This document shows positions 45,843 to 54,894 of a stretch of DNA of 64,000 nt, piece by piece (the stretch's first letter is position 1; each line of letters begins with the position of its first letter). The stretch comes from Myxococcales bacterium (lineage in GTDB: Bacteria > Myxococcota_A > Bradymonadia > UBA7976 > UBA1532). Under the pieces are notes generated by a model. That model was not told the origin of the DNA. It saw only the letters and a list, made by a program, of their open reading frames with translations, and searched no databases. The translations under genes were made by a program, and so were the position numbers. The stretch is taken from assembly GCA_020633465.1 (NCBI GenBank), contig JACKDN010000034.1, positions 1-64,000 on the forward strand. The letters run 5' to 3'.

Positions 45843-47963
45843 TCAGTAGCGGTACAGCGACTCGATGGCCGCCTGCACGTCGGCCACCTGCGGCAGGATC
45901 GTGTCCTCGAGGGTGGGGTGGTACGCCACGAAGGAGTCGAGCGCCGCGACGCGCCGGACGGGCGCGTCGAGCCACTCGAAGAGCTCCTCGCCGATGCGGC
46001 TGGCGATCTCGGCGCCATAGCCCCAGGCCTTCGTCTCCTCGTGGACCACCAGCGCCTTGCCGGTCCGCTTGACCGACTCGGCGATCGCCTCCCAGTCATA
46101 CGGGGACAGCGTCCGCAGGTCCAGCAGGTCGACGGACACCCCGTGGTCCTTCTCGGCGGCCCGCGCCGCCTGCGCGCTGCGGTGCACCAGCGCGCCGTAG
46201 GTGATCACGGTCAGATCGTCGCCTGCCTGCACGCGCCGCGCGCGCCCGAAGGGGATGGCGTGGTCGGGCCCGGGGTAGCGCGCCTTGTTGTAGGTCTGGC
46301 GGTACAGGTGCTTCGGCTCGAGGAAGATGACCGGATCCTCGCAGCGGATCGCCGTGCGCAGCAGCCCGTTGGCGTCGAGCGCCGTCGCCGGCATCACCAC
46401 GCGCAGCCCGGGCACGTGGGCGAAGATCGTCTCGGCGCTCTGGCTGTGGTAGGGCGCGCCGCCCTTCAGGTAGCCGCCGCTGGGCACGCGGATGACCACC
46501 GGCGCCGCCCACCCGTCGTGCGAGCGCCACCGCGTGGTGGCCAGCTCGTTGCGGATCTGCTGGTAGGCGGGCCAGATGTAGTCGAGGAACTGGATCTCGA
46601 CCACCGGCTTCAGCCCGCGCGCGGCCATGCCGATGGCGCGGCCGACGATGTTCGCCTCGGCCAGCGGCGAGTTGAACACGCGGTCCGCCCCGAAGCGCGC
46701 CTGCAGGCCGTGGGTCACCTTGAAGACGCCGCCCTTGCCCTTGCACTCGCCGAGCGCCGCCTCGCGGCTGGCGTCGGCGACGTCCTGCCCGAACACGACG
46801 ATGCGCGGATCGCGCGTCATCTCGTCCCGCAGGCACGCGTTGAGCAGGTCGACCATCGTCGCCTCGGTGGCGTCCTCCTCGAACCGCGGCGGGTGCTCGA
46901 AGGCGTCCGAGGTGGGGTCGACGTCGGCGCTGTAGATGTACTCGAACACCTCGTCGGCGGCCGGGGTCGGCGCGGCCAGCGCCACCGTCGTCGCGGCGGC
47001 GATCTCGGCGTCCACCTCGGCGTTCACCGCGGCCAGCTCGTCGGCGTCGACGATGCCCTCGTCCAGCAGCAGGCGCGGGAACGTCACGAACGGATCCCGC
47101 GCGGCGTCGGCCTCGCGCTCGGCCTCGGGCCGATAGGCCCGCTCGTCGTCGCTCATCGAGTGGCTGTAGGGGCGCACGACGTGGGCGTGCACCAGGGCCG
47201 GCCCGCGCCGCGCCCGGCAGTGCTCGACGGCCTCGGTCATCACCTCGTAGCTGGCGATGAGGTCGCAGCCGTCCACCTCGCGCACCAGCATGTCGGGGAA
47301 GCCGCGCACGAGGTTGCTGATCGAGCCCCCCGCGGTCTGCACCTCGACCGGCGTGCTGATGGCGTAGCCGTTGTCCTCGACCAGGAAGATGACCGGCAGC
47401 TTCTTGTTCGACGCCGTGTTCAGCGCCTCCCAGAACTCGCCCTCGCTGGTCGTGCCCTCGCCGGTGCTGACCAGCACCACGTCGTCCTCGCGGTGGCCGC
47501 CCACGACGGCGCGCGCCTCGGCCACGCGCTCGAGATACCAGCTGACCTCGGCGGCGCCCACCGCCTGCAGGAACTGCGTGCCGACGCAGCTCGACTTGCC
47601 GATGACGTGCAGCCGCGGGTGGCTCCAGTGGCAGGGCATCTGCCGCCCGCCGCTGGTGACGTCGGTCTTCGCGCCCACCGCCGCCAGCAGCACCTCCTCG
47701 GCGGTCATGCCCAGCTGCAGCTGCAGCGCGCGGTCGCGGTAGTACGAGATGACGTAATCTTCGCCCGGCCGCAGCGCCATGCCGGCCGCGGTGAGGATGG
47801 CCTCGTGCCCCGCGCCGCTGATCTGGAAGTAGATCCGGTTCTGCCGCTTGAGGGCGATCTCCTTGTCGTCCAGCCGCCGCGACCGATAGATGGTGCGCCA
47901 CGCGGCCACCAGCTGATCGGGCGACAAGCCCGCGTGGGATGCCTTCATCACCGGGGCGACCAT
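45843..47963 (-). CDS. Fused alpha/beta E1 of a 2-oxoacid (branched-chain) dehydrogenase
   Basis: This is a 706-residue thiamine-diphosphate enzyme. Residues 1-345 are an E1-alpha: GAGHEAILTAAGMAL, YYRDRALQLQLGM, and the TPP motif GEGTTSEGEFWEALN with Asn in VEDNGYAIS. Residues about 365-706 are an E1-beta: VFGQDVADASREAALG, FNSPLAEANIVGRAIGMA, AVPSGGYLKGG-like region, and RTLSPYDWEAI. Fusion of the two subunits is known for branched-chain E1 proteins. The reaction decarboxylates a 2-oxoacid and passes the acyl group to a lipoyl E2. No E2 or E3 gene is in the window. GCGGAGG lies before the ATG at 47963. Branched-chain substrates are likelier than pyruvate, but this is inference. Confidence 0.88.
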   Translation of the reverse strand: MVAPVMKASHAGLSPDQLVAAWRTIYRSRRLDDKEIALKRQNRIYFQISGAGHEAILTAAGMALRPGEDYVISYYRDRALQLQLGMTAEEVLLAAVGAKTDVTSGGRQMPCHWSHPRLHVIGKSSCVGTQFLQAVGAAEVSWYLERVAEARAVVGGHREDDVVLVSTGEGTTSEGEFWEALNTASNKKLPVIFLVEDNGYAISTPVEVQTAGGSISNLVRGFPDMLVREVDGCDLIASYEVMTEAVEHCRARRGPALVHAHVVRPYSHSMSDDERAYRPEAEREADAARDPFVTFPRLLLDEGIVDADELAAVNAEVDAEIAAATTVALAAPTPAADEVFEYIYSADVDPTSDAFEHPPRFEEDATEATMVDLLNACLRDEMTRDPRIVVFGQDVADASREAALGECKGKGGVFKVTHGLQARFGADRVFNSPLAEANIVGRAIGMAARGLKPVVEIQFLDYIWPAYQQIRNELATTRWRSHDGWAAPVVIRVPSGGYLKGGAPYHSQSAETIFAHVPGLRVVMPATALDANGLLRTAIRCEDPVIFLEPKHLYRQTYNKARYPGPDHAIPFGRARRVQAGDDLTVITYGALVHRSAQAARAAEKDHGVSVDLLDLRTLSPYDWEAIAESVKRTGKALVVHEETKAWGYGAEIASRIGEELFEWLDAPVRRVAALDSFVAYHPTLEDTILPQVADVQAAIESLYRY

Positions 47964-48113
47964 GGACGTCCTCCGCTACCGTCACGTCGAAGCGGCACTG
48001 CGATACCGCAACCACCGCGGGGGTGCAAGTCGCGCCCCGGCCCCGGACTTTCTGCGCAAGGCGGGAAGGTCGGCCCCGTCCTGCACGTTGAGGGTCGACC
48101 GTCCGGGGGTCGC

Positions 48114-51100
48114 ATGGAACGGAACACGAAGGCTGCCGCGCAGCTGGGGGCGGATCGGGCCCCGCCCCTGCGACGCTTCGGGCGCGCCGTCGCCATCGCG
48201 CCCCGGCGACACCCCCACCTGATCGCCCCCCGCGCCCTGCGCCGCGGGCCCGACGGCGCCTGGCACCTCGAGCTGGCCGCCCGCCCCGGCGCCCCGCTGC
48301 CCGACCGGCGCCTGCCCCCCGAAGAGGCCCTCGCCCTCGTCACCGACCTGACCCGCGGCCTCGCCCTGCTGCACGCCACCGGCCACGCCCACGGCGCCCT
48401 CTCGGTGGCGGCGGTCGATCTCACCGACGGTCACCGCGCCCGCCTGCGGATCGACGCGCGGCCGCCGCGCCCCGCCGAGCGCGCGCCCGAGGCCACCGAC
48501 CGCGGCACCCCCGCGGCCGACCTCTACGGCCTCGGCGCCGTGCTGCACCACCTGCTGCGCGGCGGCGTGCCCCCGGCGGGCGGGCTGGACGCGTCGACGG
48601 ATCCCTTCACCCCGCTGCCCGGCGGCCCCCCGGATCCGGCGCGCACTCTGCTGTGCACGCTGCTCGCCCGCGAGGCCCCCGAGCGCGGCACGGCCGAGGA
48701 GCTGCTGGCCGCCGCCGTGGACGCCCAGGGCGCCTCGGGCGACGCGGCGCTGGCCGGCCTGGGCGCCCAGATCCTCGCCGCCGGCGGCCCCCCGGTGGGC
48801 CAGTCCGCCGCCCAGGACGCCCTGCGCGCCGCCCTGGCCGATCTGTACGAGGGCGAGGGCGCGCGCATCGAGCTCGTCGGCCGCGATCGCGAGGCGCGGC
48901 GGCGCCTGCTCGAGTGGCTGCGGGCCGAGGTCGCCCTGCGCGGCATCGTCCCGCTGTGGCTGGACGCTCACGAGGTGACGCTGGCCGGCCTGGCCGGACG
49001 CCTCGGCCTGCCCCCCGACGCCGCGCCCCTCGCCGTTACGCACGCGCTGACCTACGACGCCGAGCCGTCGCCCTTCGCCGTGCTCATCGACGCCGACGCC
49101 AGCGAGAGCGGCGCCGCGCGGCCCCTGCTCGACTGCCTGACGATGGCGGCGCGCACGGCCCCGGTGCTGGTGGTCAGCGCCCAGCGCCGCGGCTCGATGG
49201 GCAGCGAGGTGCGCGCCGTGCCGACGGCCGCCCTCGACGACGACGCGCGGGCGCGCCTGCTCGACAGCCTGGGCATCCACGGCCCCGGCGCCCACGCCGT
49301 GCGCGATCTGTGGCGCGAGGGTGAGATCGACAGCCTCGACCTGGCCCTCGGCCGCCTGCGCGACGCGGTCGACGTGGGGGCCCTGCGCCGGGCCCCGGGC
49401 CGCTGGCAGGTCGACCGCACCCGCCTGCAGCGCGCGCGGACCACGGTGTGGGCCGTCACCCGCCCCACCCCCTACCTCGAGGGGCTGAGCGAGCCGGCGA
49501 TCGAGGTGCTGGCCGCCCTGGGCATCGCCCACCGCGGGCTGACCACCACCGAGCTGGCGGCCCGCCTCGAGCGCCCCGAGGATCCGTGCCGGCTGGCGCT
49601 GACGCAGCTGGTGCGCGCCGAGAAGGTGCGCCGCGGCCCCGACGGTTGGCGCTCGGACGCGCAGACGTCGACGGCGGCCGCGCTCGAGGGCCTGGATCCG
49701 GCGCGGCGCCGGCGCCTGCACGCCCGCACGGCCGCGGACTGCGCCGATCCCGCCTGGGCCACCTTCCACCGCGCGGCCGGCGGCGCCGCCGTCCCGCTCG
49801 AGCAGCGCATCGACGCGGCGCGCGTGCTGCGCGGCCGCGGCTTGACCGAGGCGCCCCTCGAGCTGCTGGCCGCGCCGGTGGACGATCCCGCCGATCGCGT
49901 GCGCCTCGACCTGGCCCGCGCCGAGGTGCACGTCGCCTGCGGCGAGGCCCTCGCCGCCCGCCGGCTGCTGGACGCCCTGCCCCTGCCGCTGCCCCGGGCG
50001 CACCGCGTGACGGTCGCGGCGGCGCTGATCGATCTCGGCGCCCACCGGCGCGCCCTCGAGATCCTGCGCGGCGACCGCACCGCGCTGGGGCGCGTCTTGC
50101 GGGCCCGGGCGCTGCTGTTCACCGGCCGCGGCGACGAGGCGGCCGCGCAGGCCACCACCCTGATCGAGCACCCCGACGCCGCCGTCGCCGCCCGCGCCGG
50201 CGAGGTGCGCTCGACCGCCGCGTGGCACCGCGGGGACGCCACCGCCGCGCTCGAGGCGGCGCGCGCCGGCCTGGCCCGCCTCGGCGGCGACCAGCCGGCG
50301 CTGCGGGCCGATCTGCGCCGCGCCGAGGGCGCCGCGCTGTTCTACCGGCGCGATCACGCCGCCGCGCTGGCCGCCCTCGAGTGGGCCGAGACCGAGAACC
50401 GCCGCCTCGACCGGGTGCCCGCGCTGGTGAAGTGCCTCAACAACCTGGCGATGGTGCACTACGCGCTGGGCGACTGGGATCGCGCGGCCAGCGCGCTGGA
50501 CGAGAGCCAGCTCCTGTGCGCCCGCCTCGAGGATCCCGTCGAGCTGTCGGTCGCGACCAACAACCTGGGCTTCCTGTACCTGCGCCGCGGGGCGCTGCAG
50601 CGGGCCGAGCGCCTCTTCCGGCGCAGCCTGTCCGAGGCGCGGCGGGCCGGCTTCCCGCGGGTCGAGCCCGTCGCCTGGGGCAACCTGGGCGAGGCGCTGA
50701 TGCTGCAGGGTGATCTGCGGGGCGCGGGCGACGCGTTCACCCGCGCCCGCGTCGTGCTGGCCCCCATCCCCGAGGGCGGCGACCACGTCGAGCTGGATCG
50801 ACGCCACGCCCAGCTGCTGCTGGCCCGCGGCCAGACGAGCGAGGCCCAGCGCCGCCTCGAGGCGCTGCGCGCGCGCGGCGTCGACGGCCTGGGCGCCGAG
50901 CACGGCGTGGTGCTCCGCCTGCTGGCCGAGTGTGCCCTCCAGCGGGCCCCTCGCGACGCGCGCACGCTGGCGACCGAGGCGGTGCAGGCCTGCGCGCGCG
51001 CCGGGCAGCGCTACGAGGCGGCCCTGGCCCGCGAGGTGCTGGCGCAGAGCCTCGTGGTGCGCGGGCAGCCGGCGTTGGCGGCCCACGAGGCCGACGAGGC

Positions 51101-52331
51101 CCTGTCCACGCTGCGCGCGCTGGGGGCCCGGCGCGACGCCGACCGCGTCGCCCGCTTCCGCGACGGCCTCCGCGCCGCCCCCGACGCCGATCTGGCCGCC
51201 GCGACCGGCCGTCTGCTCAGCCGGCTGGCGGCCCTCTTCGGTGAGGCCCCCGACATGGTGACGCTGGCGCCCCGCGCGCTGGCGGCGCTGGTGTCGGCGA
51301 CCGCCTGCGACGACGCCCTGTGCGTGCTCTGCGACGCGCACCGGCGGCCGGCCCTGACCTTCGCGCCCGAGGGCCAGCGCGCCGCGCCCGACGGCCCCCT
51401 GGCCGACGCGCTGGCCTCGGCCCTGCTGCACGGCCGGGCGGCGGCGGTGGACGGCGCCGAGGGCGCCGCGCTGGTGGTGCCCCTGCACGGCCACCATCGG
51501 CCGCTGGGCGCGCTGGCGGTGCGGGCCGCGGCGACCCCGCCCCGGCCCCTCGCCGACCACCTGCCCGCGCTCGACGCGACCGCGCGGCTGCTGGCCACGG
51601 CCGTCGAGCGGGATCGGCTGCGGGGCGAGGACGCCTTCCGGGGCGCGCAGCTGGCGGGGCTGGTGCGCCACCTGGTGGGCCCCCTGCGGCGGCTGTCGGC
51701 CCACGCGACGGCCCTGCCCACCGCGCCGATCGAGGGGGTGCCCCACCTCGCCGCTCGCCTGGTCGACGGCGCGCGCCTGCTGAGCGCCCTGGTGGACGAC
51801 ACGCTGTCGTTGACCCGCATCGACGAGGTCGGCGAGGGCGGCCCGCCGGTCCGTCTGGACGTCACGGCGCTGGTCGCGCAGCGGCTCGAGCGCCTGGGCG
51901 GCTTCCTGAAGCACCGCCGGGTGCGCCTCGACTGCGACACGCCGCCGGATCTGCCCTCGGCCCACACGCTGGGCGGGTGGGCGGCGGCGGTGCTCGACCA
52001 CCTGCTGCGCGGGGCGCTGCGCGTCAGCCGGCGCGGCGACCGGGTGCGCGTGGCGGCCCGCCTGCGCGCGGACGCCGGCCCCGCGATCGAGGCCGCGCCG
52101 GTGCACGAGCTGGCCTGGCCCCCGCTGCAGCCCGCCGCCGGTCACCCCTTCGTCGAGATCAGCGTCCAGGCGTGGGCGCCGGCGCCCGCCCGCAGCCGCG
52201 CCGATCTGACCGCCGTTCGGCGCTGCGTCGAGCGGCTGGGCGGCCGCGCGTGGCGCGATCCCCACGACGGCGGCCGCACATCGTTCACCCTGCCGACGGC
52301 GGTCCGAACGATCGAAACGGACCATCCATGA
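48114..52331 (+). CDS. Giant kinase-like/TPR/sensor protein with degenerate catalytic domains
   Basis: This is a 1405-residue cytoplasmic protein with the layout of PknK-type regulators. Residues about 20-200 look like a Ser/Thr kinase, but the catalytic loop reads HGALSVAAVDL and no DFG is seen. Residues about 240-430 resemble the AAA/MalT-type ATPase, although VGRDREARRRLLEW lacks a Walker A. Residues about 540-1010 are TPR-like helices (NNLAMVHYALGDWDRAASAL, NNLGFLYLRRGALQRAERLF). Residues about 1040-1150 look like a GAF domain. Residues about 1165-1400 resemble a histidine kinase. A His remains in LVRHLVGPLRRL, but the N-box Asn and glycine boxes are gone. The ATG at 48114 has GGGGGT upstream. 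Its TGA overlaps the next start (ATGA). Confidence 0.85.
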   Translation: MERNTKAAAQLGADRAPPLRRFGRAVAIAPRRHPHLIAPRALRRGPDGAWHLELAARPGAPLPDRRLPPEEALALVTDLTRGLALLHATGHAHGALSVAAVDLTDGHRARLRIDARPPRPAERAPEATDRGTPAADLYGLGAVLHHLLRGGVPPAGGLDASTDPFTPLPGGPPDPARTLLCTLLAREAPERGTAEELLAAAVDAQGASGDAALAGLGAQILAAGGPPVGQSAAQDALRAALADLYEGEGARIELVGRDREARRRLLEWLRAEVALRGIVPLWLDAHEVTLAGLAGRLGLPPDAAPLAVTHALTYDAEPSPFAVLIDADASESGAARPLLDCLTMAARTAPVLVVSAQRRGSMGSEVRAVPTAALDDDARARLLDSLGIHGPGAHAVRDLWREGEIDSLDLALGRLRDAVDVGALRRAPGRWQVDRTRLQRARTTVWAVTRPTPYLEGLSEPAIEVLAALGIAHRGLTTTELAARLERPEDPCRLALTQLVRAEKVRRGPDGWRSDAQTSTAAALEGLDPARRRRLHARTAADCADPAWATFHRAAGGAAVPLEQRIDAARVLRGRGLTEAPLELLAAPVDDPADRVRLDLARAEVHVACGEALAARRLLDALPLPLPRAHRVTVAAALIDLGAHRRALEILRGDRTALGRVLRARALLFTGRGDEAAAQATTLIEHPDAAVAARAGEVRSTAAWHRGDATAALEAARAGLARLGGDQPALRADLRRAEGAALFYRRDHAAALAALEWAETENRRLDRVPALVKCLNNLAMVHYALGDWDRAASALDESQLLCARLEDPVELSVATNNLGFLYLRRGALQRAERLFRRSLSEARRAGFPRVEPVAWGNLGEALMLQGDLRGAGDAFTRARVVLAPIPEGGDHVELDRRHAQLLLARGQTSEAQRRLEALRARGVDGLGAEHGVVLRLLAECALQRAPRDARTLATEAVQACARAGQRYEAALAREVLAQSLVVRGQPALAAHEADEALSTLRALGARRDADRVARFRDGLRAAPDADLAAATGRLLSRLAALFGEAPDMVTLAPRALAALVSATACDDALCVLCDAHRRPALTFAPEGQRAAPDGPLADALASALLHGRAAAVDGAEGAALVVPLHGHHRPLGALAVRAAATPPRPLADHLPALDATARLLATAVERDRLRGEDAFRGAQLAGLVRHLVGPLRRLSAHATALPTAPIEGVPHLAARLVDGARLLSALVDDTLSLTRIDEVGEGGPPVRLDVTALVAQRLERLGGFLKHRRVRLDCDTPPDLPSAHTLGGWAAAVLDHLLRGALRVSRRGDRVRVAARLRADAGPAIEAAPVHELAWPPLQPAAGHPFVEISVQAWAPAPARSRADLTAVRRCVERLGGRAWRDPHDGGRTSFTLPTAVRTIETDHP

Positions 52332-53806
52332 GCAAAGTTTCTCGCGCCGATTGCCGTATGGTGGAGCGTCACCCGAGCGAAGGAGTCGACGTGCCGATGC
52401 GGGACGACCTGACGCTGCGCGCAGAGCACGGGCAGATCCTGCTCGACGTCGCGCTCCAGTTCGGCGCCACGCTGGATCTCGATCGCCTGCTGCCCCTGGT
52501 GCTCGAGCGCGTCACCGACCTGCTCAACGCCGACCGCGCCCTCATCGCGCTGACCGACCGCGAAGGCCACGTGCAGCGCGCCGTCGTGCACAACCTGGAC
52601 TGGAAGGGCCCCGGCCACCCGCTGCCGGTCAGCGGCACCCTGATCCGCAAGGTGATCGAGGAGGGCGTGCCCGAGGTGGTCGCCGACGCCGCCACCGACG
52701 CCCACTTCGGCCAGAACCAGAGCGTCCGCCTGTTCGGGCTGCGCTTCATGATGGGCGTGCCGGTGCCGGCCCACGGCCGCGTGATCGGCGTGCTCTACGT
52801 CGACAGCAAGGCCAGCAAGGTGGCCGATCTCGACGGCGAGACCGAGCTGCTCGTCGCCCTCGCCCGTCTGGTGGGCACCGCGGTCGAGAACGCCCGCCTC
52901 TTCGAGGAGCAGCGCTACCGCACCCGCCTCCTGGCGCAGCTGGTGCACGACCTGCGCGGCCCGCTGTCGGTGGTGCTGGCCAACGGCGAGATGCTGACCG
53001 CCGGCATGACCGACGAGGCCGATCTGGACGCCGCGCAGGACGTCGCGGCGTGCGCCCGGCGCATGAGCAAGATGGTCGATCACACGCTGGAGCTGTCGCG
53101 CGCCGACGCCGGCACGCGGGCGGTCGAGCCGGTGCACCTCGACCTGTCCCAGGCCATCCCGCGGCACGTGAAGAGCCTCGAGCTGGTGGCGCGTCAGCAG
53201 GGGCTGTCGCTGGACGTGTCGCTGCCGCCCGAGCTGCCCACGGTGCACACCATCCCCGACCGGCTGTGGATCATCCTCGACAACCTGCTGTTCAACGCCA
53301 TCAAGCACGCGCGGCCCGACAGCACCGTCACCGTGGCGGGCGTGCTGCGCGCCGACGACGGGCCGGTCGAGGCGCAGGGCCGCTTCGACGACGGCGTGAA
53401 CCTGTTCAGCCGCCAGGCGCCGCTGCTGCCGGTGGGCGACGGCGGCTTCGTCGAGCTGTCGGTGCACAACGAGGGCGCGCCCATCCCGCCGCACCTGCTG
53501 CCGCGGCTGTTCGAGGCCTACGTGCGCGGGCCGACCCAGCACCCCTTCGGATCGACCGGGCTGGGCCTGTCGATCGTCGAGCAGTGCACGCGCCACCTCG
53601 GCGGCTGCGTGTGGGTGCGGTCGTCGGCCGAGGCCGGGTCGCGCTTCAGCTTCACCTTGCCCACGCAGGTGCGGCTCGGCGTGCCCGCGCGCGCGCCGGC
53701 CGACGGCATGCAGCGCCGCGACACGGTGCCGATGGAGCCCTTCTCGACGATGGGCGGCGAGGATACGCGCCCCGACCTGCTGCCGGCCGTCCCGTCGGAC
53801 GAGTGA
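52328..53806 (+). CDS. GAF-domain histidine kinase
   Basis: This is a 492-residue cytoplasmic sensor kinase. A GAF domain covers about residues 45-185 (LTDREGHVQRAVVHNLDW, FMMGVPVPAHGRVIGVLYVD). The HisKA helix has the phospho-accepting His207 in LVHDLRGPLS. The HATPase domain has its N box at Asn323 (NLLFNAIKHA), a modified G1 (VHNEGAPI) and an intact G2 (GSTGLGLSIV). It therefore looks active, unlike the gene just upstream. The ATG at 52328 overlaps that gene's stop. An alternative GTG at 52391, with GAAGGAG five bases upstream, would remove 21 residues and is also reasonable. The C-terminal 50 residues are a low-complexity tail. No response regulator is adjacent. Confidence 0.9.
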   Translation: MSKVSRADCRMVERHPSEGVDVPMRDDLTLRAEHGQILLDVALQFGATLDLDRLLPLVLERVTDLLNADRALIALTDREGHVQRAVVHNLDWKGPGHPLPVSGTLIRKVIEEGVPEVVADAATDAHFGQNQSVRLFGLRFMMGVPVPAHGRVIGVLYVDSKASKVADLDGETELLVALARLVGTAVENARLFEEQRYRTRLLAQLVHDLRGPLSVVLANGEMLTAGMTDEADLDAAQDVAACARRMSKMVDHTLELSRADAGTRAVEPVHLDLSQAIPRHVKSLELVARQQGLSLDVSLPPELPTVHTIPDRLWIILDNLLFNAIKHARPDSTVTVAGVLRADDGPVEAQGRFDDGVNLFSRQAPLLPVGDGGFVELSVHNEGAPIPPHLLPRLFEAYVRGPTQHPFGSTGLGLSIVEQCTRHLGGCVWVRSSAEAGSRFSFTLPTQVRLGVPARAPADGMQRRDTVPMEPFSTMGGEDTRPDLLPAVPSDE

Positions 53807-53832
53807 GCCTCGCCGGGCTGCCCGCGTGCTGG

Positions 53833-53862
53833 TTGACACCGCCCCGACCCCCAACCGAGGAT
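53833..53862 (+). promoter_or_regulatory. Candidate promoter of the TPR envelope protein
   Basis: A consensus TTGACA at 53833-53838 and GAGGAT at 53857-53862 are spaced 18 bp. The ATG at 53871 lies eight bases beyond the -10 box, so the transcript would be leaderless or nearly so. Confidence 0.4.
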
Positions 53863-53870
53863 GCCGCGTG

Positions 53871-54836
53871 ATGCGTGCACCCCCTCGTGCCCTGCTCTTC
53901 GCGGCCGGCCTCGCGCTGACCTCGGCGCCGACGCTGGCGTCCGCCCAGAAGGCGGAGGACGCCGTGCGGCAAGAGGGCGTGCGGCTGTACGAAGAGGGCG
54001 TGAAGCTCTTCAAGCAGGGCAAGTTCGCCGAGGCCGCCGAGCGCTTCCAGGCGGCCTACAACATCGATCCCTCGCCCATCCTGCTCTACAACCTGGGCCG
54101 CGCCACCGAGAAGGCGGGCAAGCCGGCCGAGGCCATCACGCACTACCGCGCCTACCTGCAGCGCTTCCCGCAGGCCGAGGATCGCGCGCAGGTCGAGCGC
54201 ATCATCGAGGCGCTCGAGTCGGCCGCGCGCACCCGCCAGGGCTTCTTGATCATCGAGGGGCTGCCCAGCGAGGGCGTGCGCGTGTTCTTCGACAGCGCGC
54301 TGGCCCCCGCCCCGGGCGAGGACGGCCGCTGGACGCTCGAGACGGGGCGCTACCAGGTGCAGGTGCGCACCGACGACGGCCACGCCTGGCGCACCGAGGT
54401 CGAGATCCTGCCCGATCAGACCACCTCGCCGCGCTACGCGGGCCCCCCGCCGCCGCCGCCGCAGGACGAGGGCGGGCCCCGCGCGATGCAGATCGGCGGC
54501 TGGGTGGGCGTGGGCGTGGGCGCCGCGGTGCTGGCCGCCGGCGGCGTCACCTTCGCGCAGGCGCACGCCGCGGCCACCGACGCCGAGGACGCGCGGGACG
54601 ACCTGCGCAACGACGGGCTCAGCGGCGCCGAGGCCGAGGCGCGCGCCAAGGACTACGCCGACGCGCGGGACGACGTCGAGTCGCTGGGGCTGACCAGCTA
54701 CATCCTGTTCGGCGTGGGCGCCGCGGTCGCGACCACGGGCGCCGTCCTGCTGGTGCTCGACGCGCAGGGCGAAGGCGGCGCCGAGGCCGCCCTCGTGCCG
54801 ACGCTGGGCGGCCTGGGCGTGGTCGGTCGCTTCTGA
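53871..54836 (+). CDS. Exported TPR/PEGA-like membrane protein
   Basis: This is a 321-residue protein with a signal peptide ending at TLASAQK. Residues about 35-115 are TPR helices (YEEGVKLFKQGKFAEAAERF, LLYNLGRATEKAGKPAEAI). A PEGA-like beta domain follows (GFLIIEGLPSEGVRVFFDS...GRYQVQVRTDDG). After a Pro-rich spacer, two hydrophobic helices (GGWVGVGVGAAVLAAGGV, YILFGVGAAVATTGAVLLVL) flank a charged helical hairpin, so it is membrane-bound at the C-terminus. Such proteins are common in Myxococcota and have no set function. The ATG at 53871 begins at the signal sequence. A GTG three bases upstream (53868) is in frame too. Confidence 0.82.
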   Translation: MRAPPRALLFAAGLALTSAPTLASAQKAEDAVRQEGVRLYEEGVKLFKQGKFAEAAERFQAAYNIDPSPILLYNLGRATEKAGKPAEAITHYRAYLQRFPQAEDRAQVERIIEALESAARTRQGFLIIEGLPSEGVRVFFDSALAPAPGEDGRWTLETGRYQVQVRTDDGHAWRTEVEILPDQTTSPRYAGPPPPPPQDEGGPRAMQIGGWVGVGVGAAVLAAGGVTFAQAHAAATDAEDARDDLRNDGLSGAEAEARAKDYADARDDVESLGLTSYILFGVGAAVATTGAVLLVLDAQGEGGAEAALVPTLGGLGVVGRF

Positions 54837-54856
54837 CACGCGCCCGGCGCCCCGGC

Positions 54857-54885
54857 TTGAGGTTGGGGGGCCGTTCTGCGATCCT
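54857..54885 (+). promoter_or_regulatory. Candidate promoter of the hydroxybenzoyl-CoA-reductase-like operon
   Basis: TTGAGG at 54857-54862 and GATCCT at 54880-54885 are separated by 17 bp, and the ATG at 54895 follows nine bases later with no clear Shine-Dalgarno. Confidence 0.35.
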
Positions 54886-54894
54886 CCCGGGTCC

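Noticed and set aside
41592..48113. Very long plus-strand open frame upstream of the giant sensor gene
   Set aside because: It lies opposite the kinase/FGE and E1 genes, is made of low-complexity Arg/His/Ala/Gly text and contains no domain. High GC keeps antisense frames open. The true start is ATG 48114.
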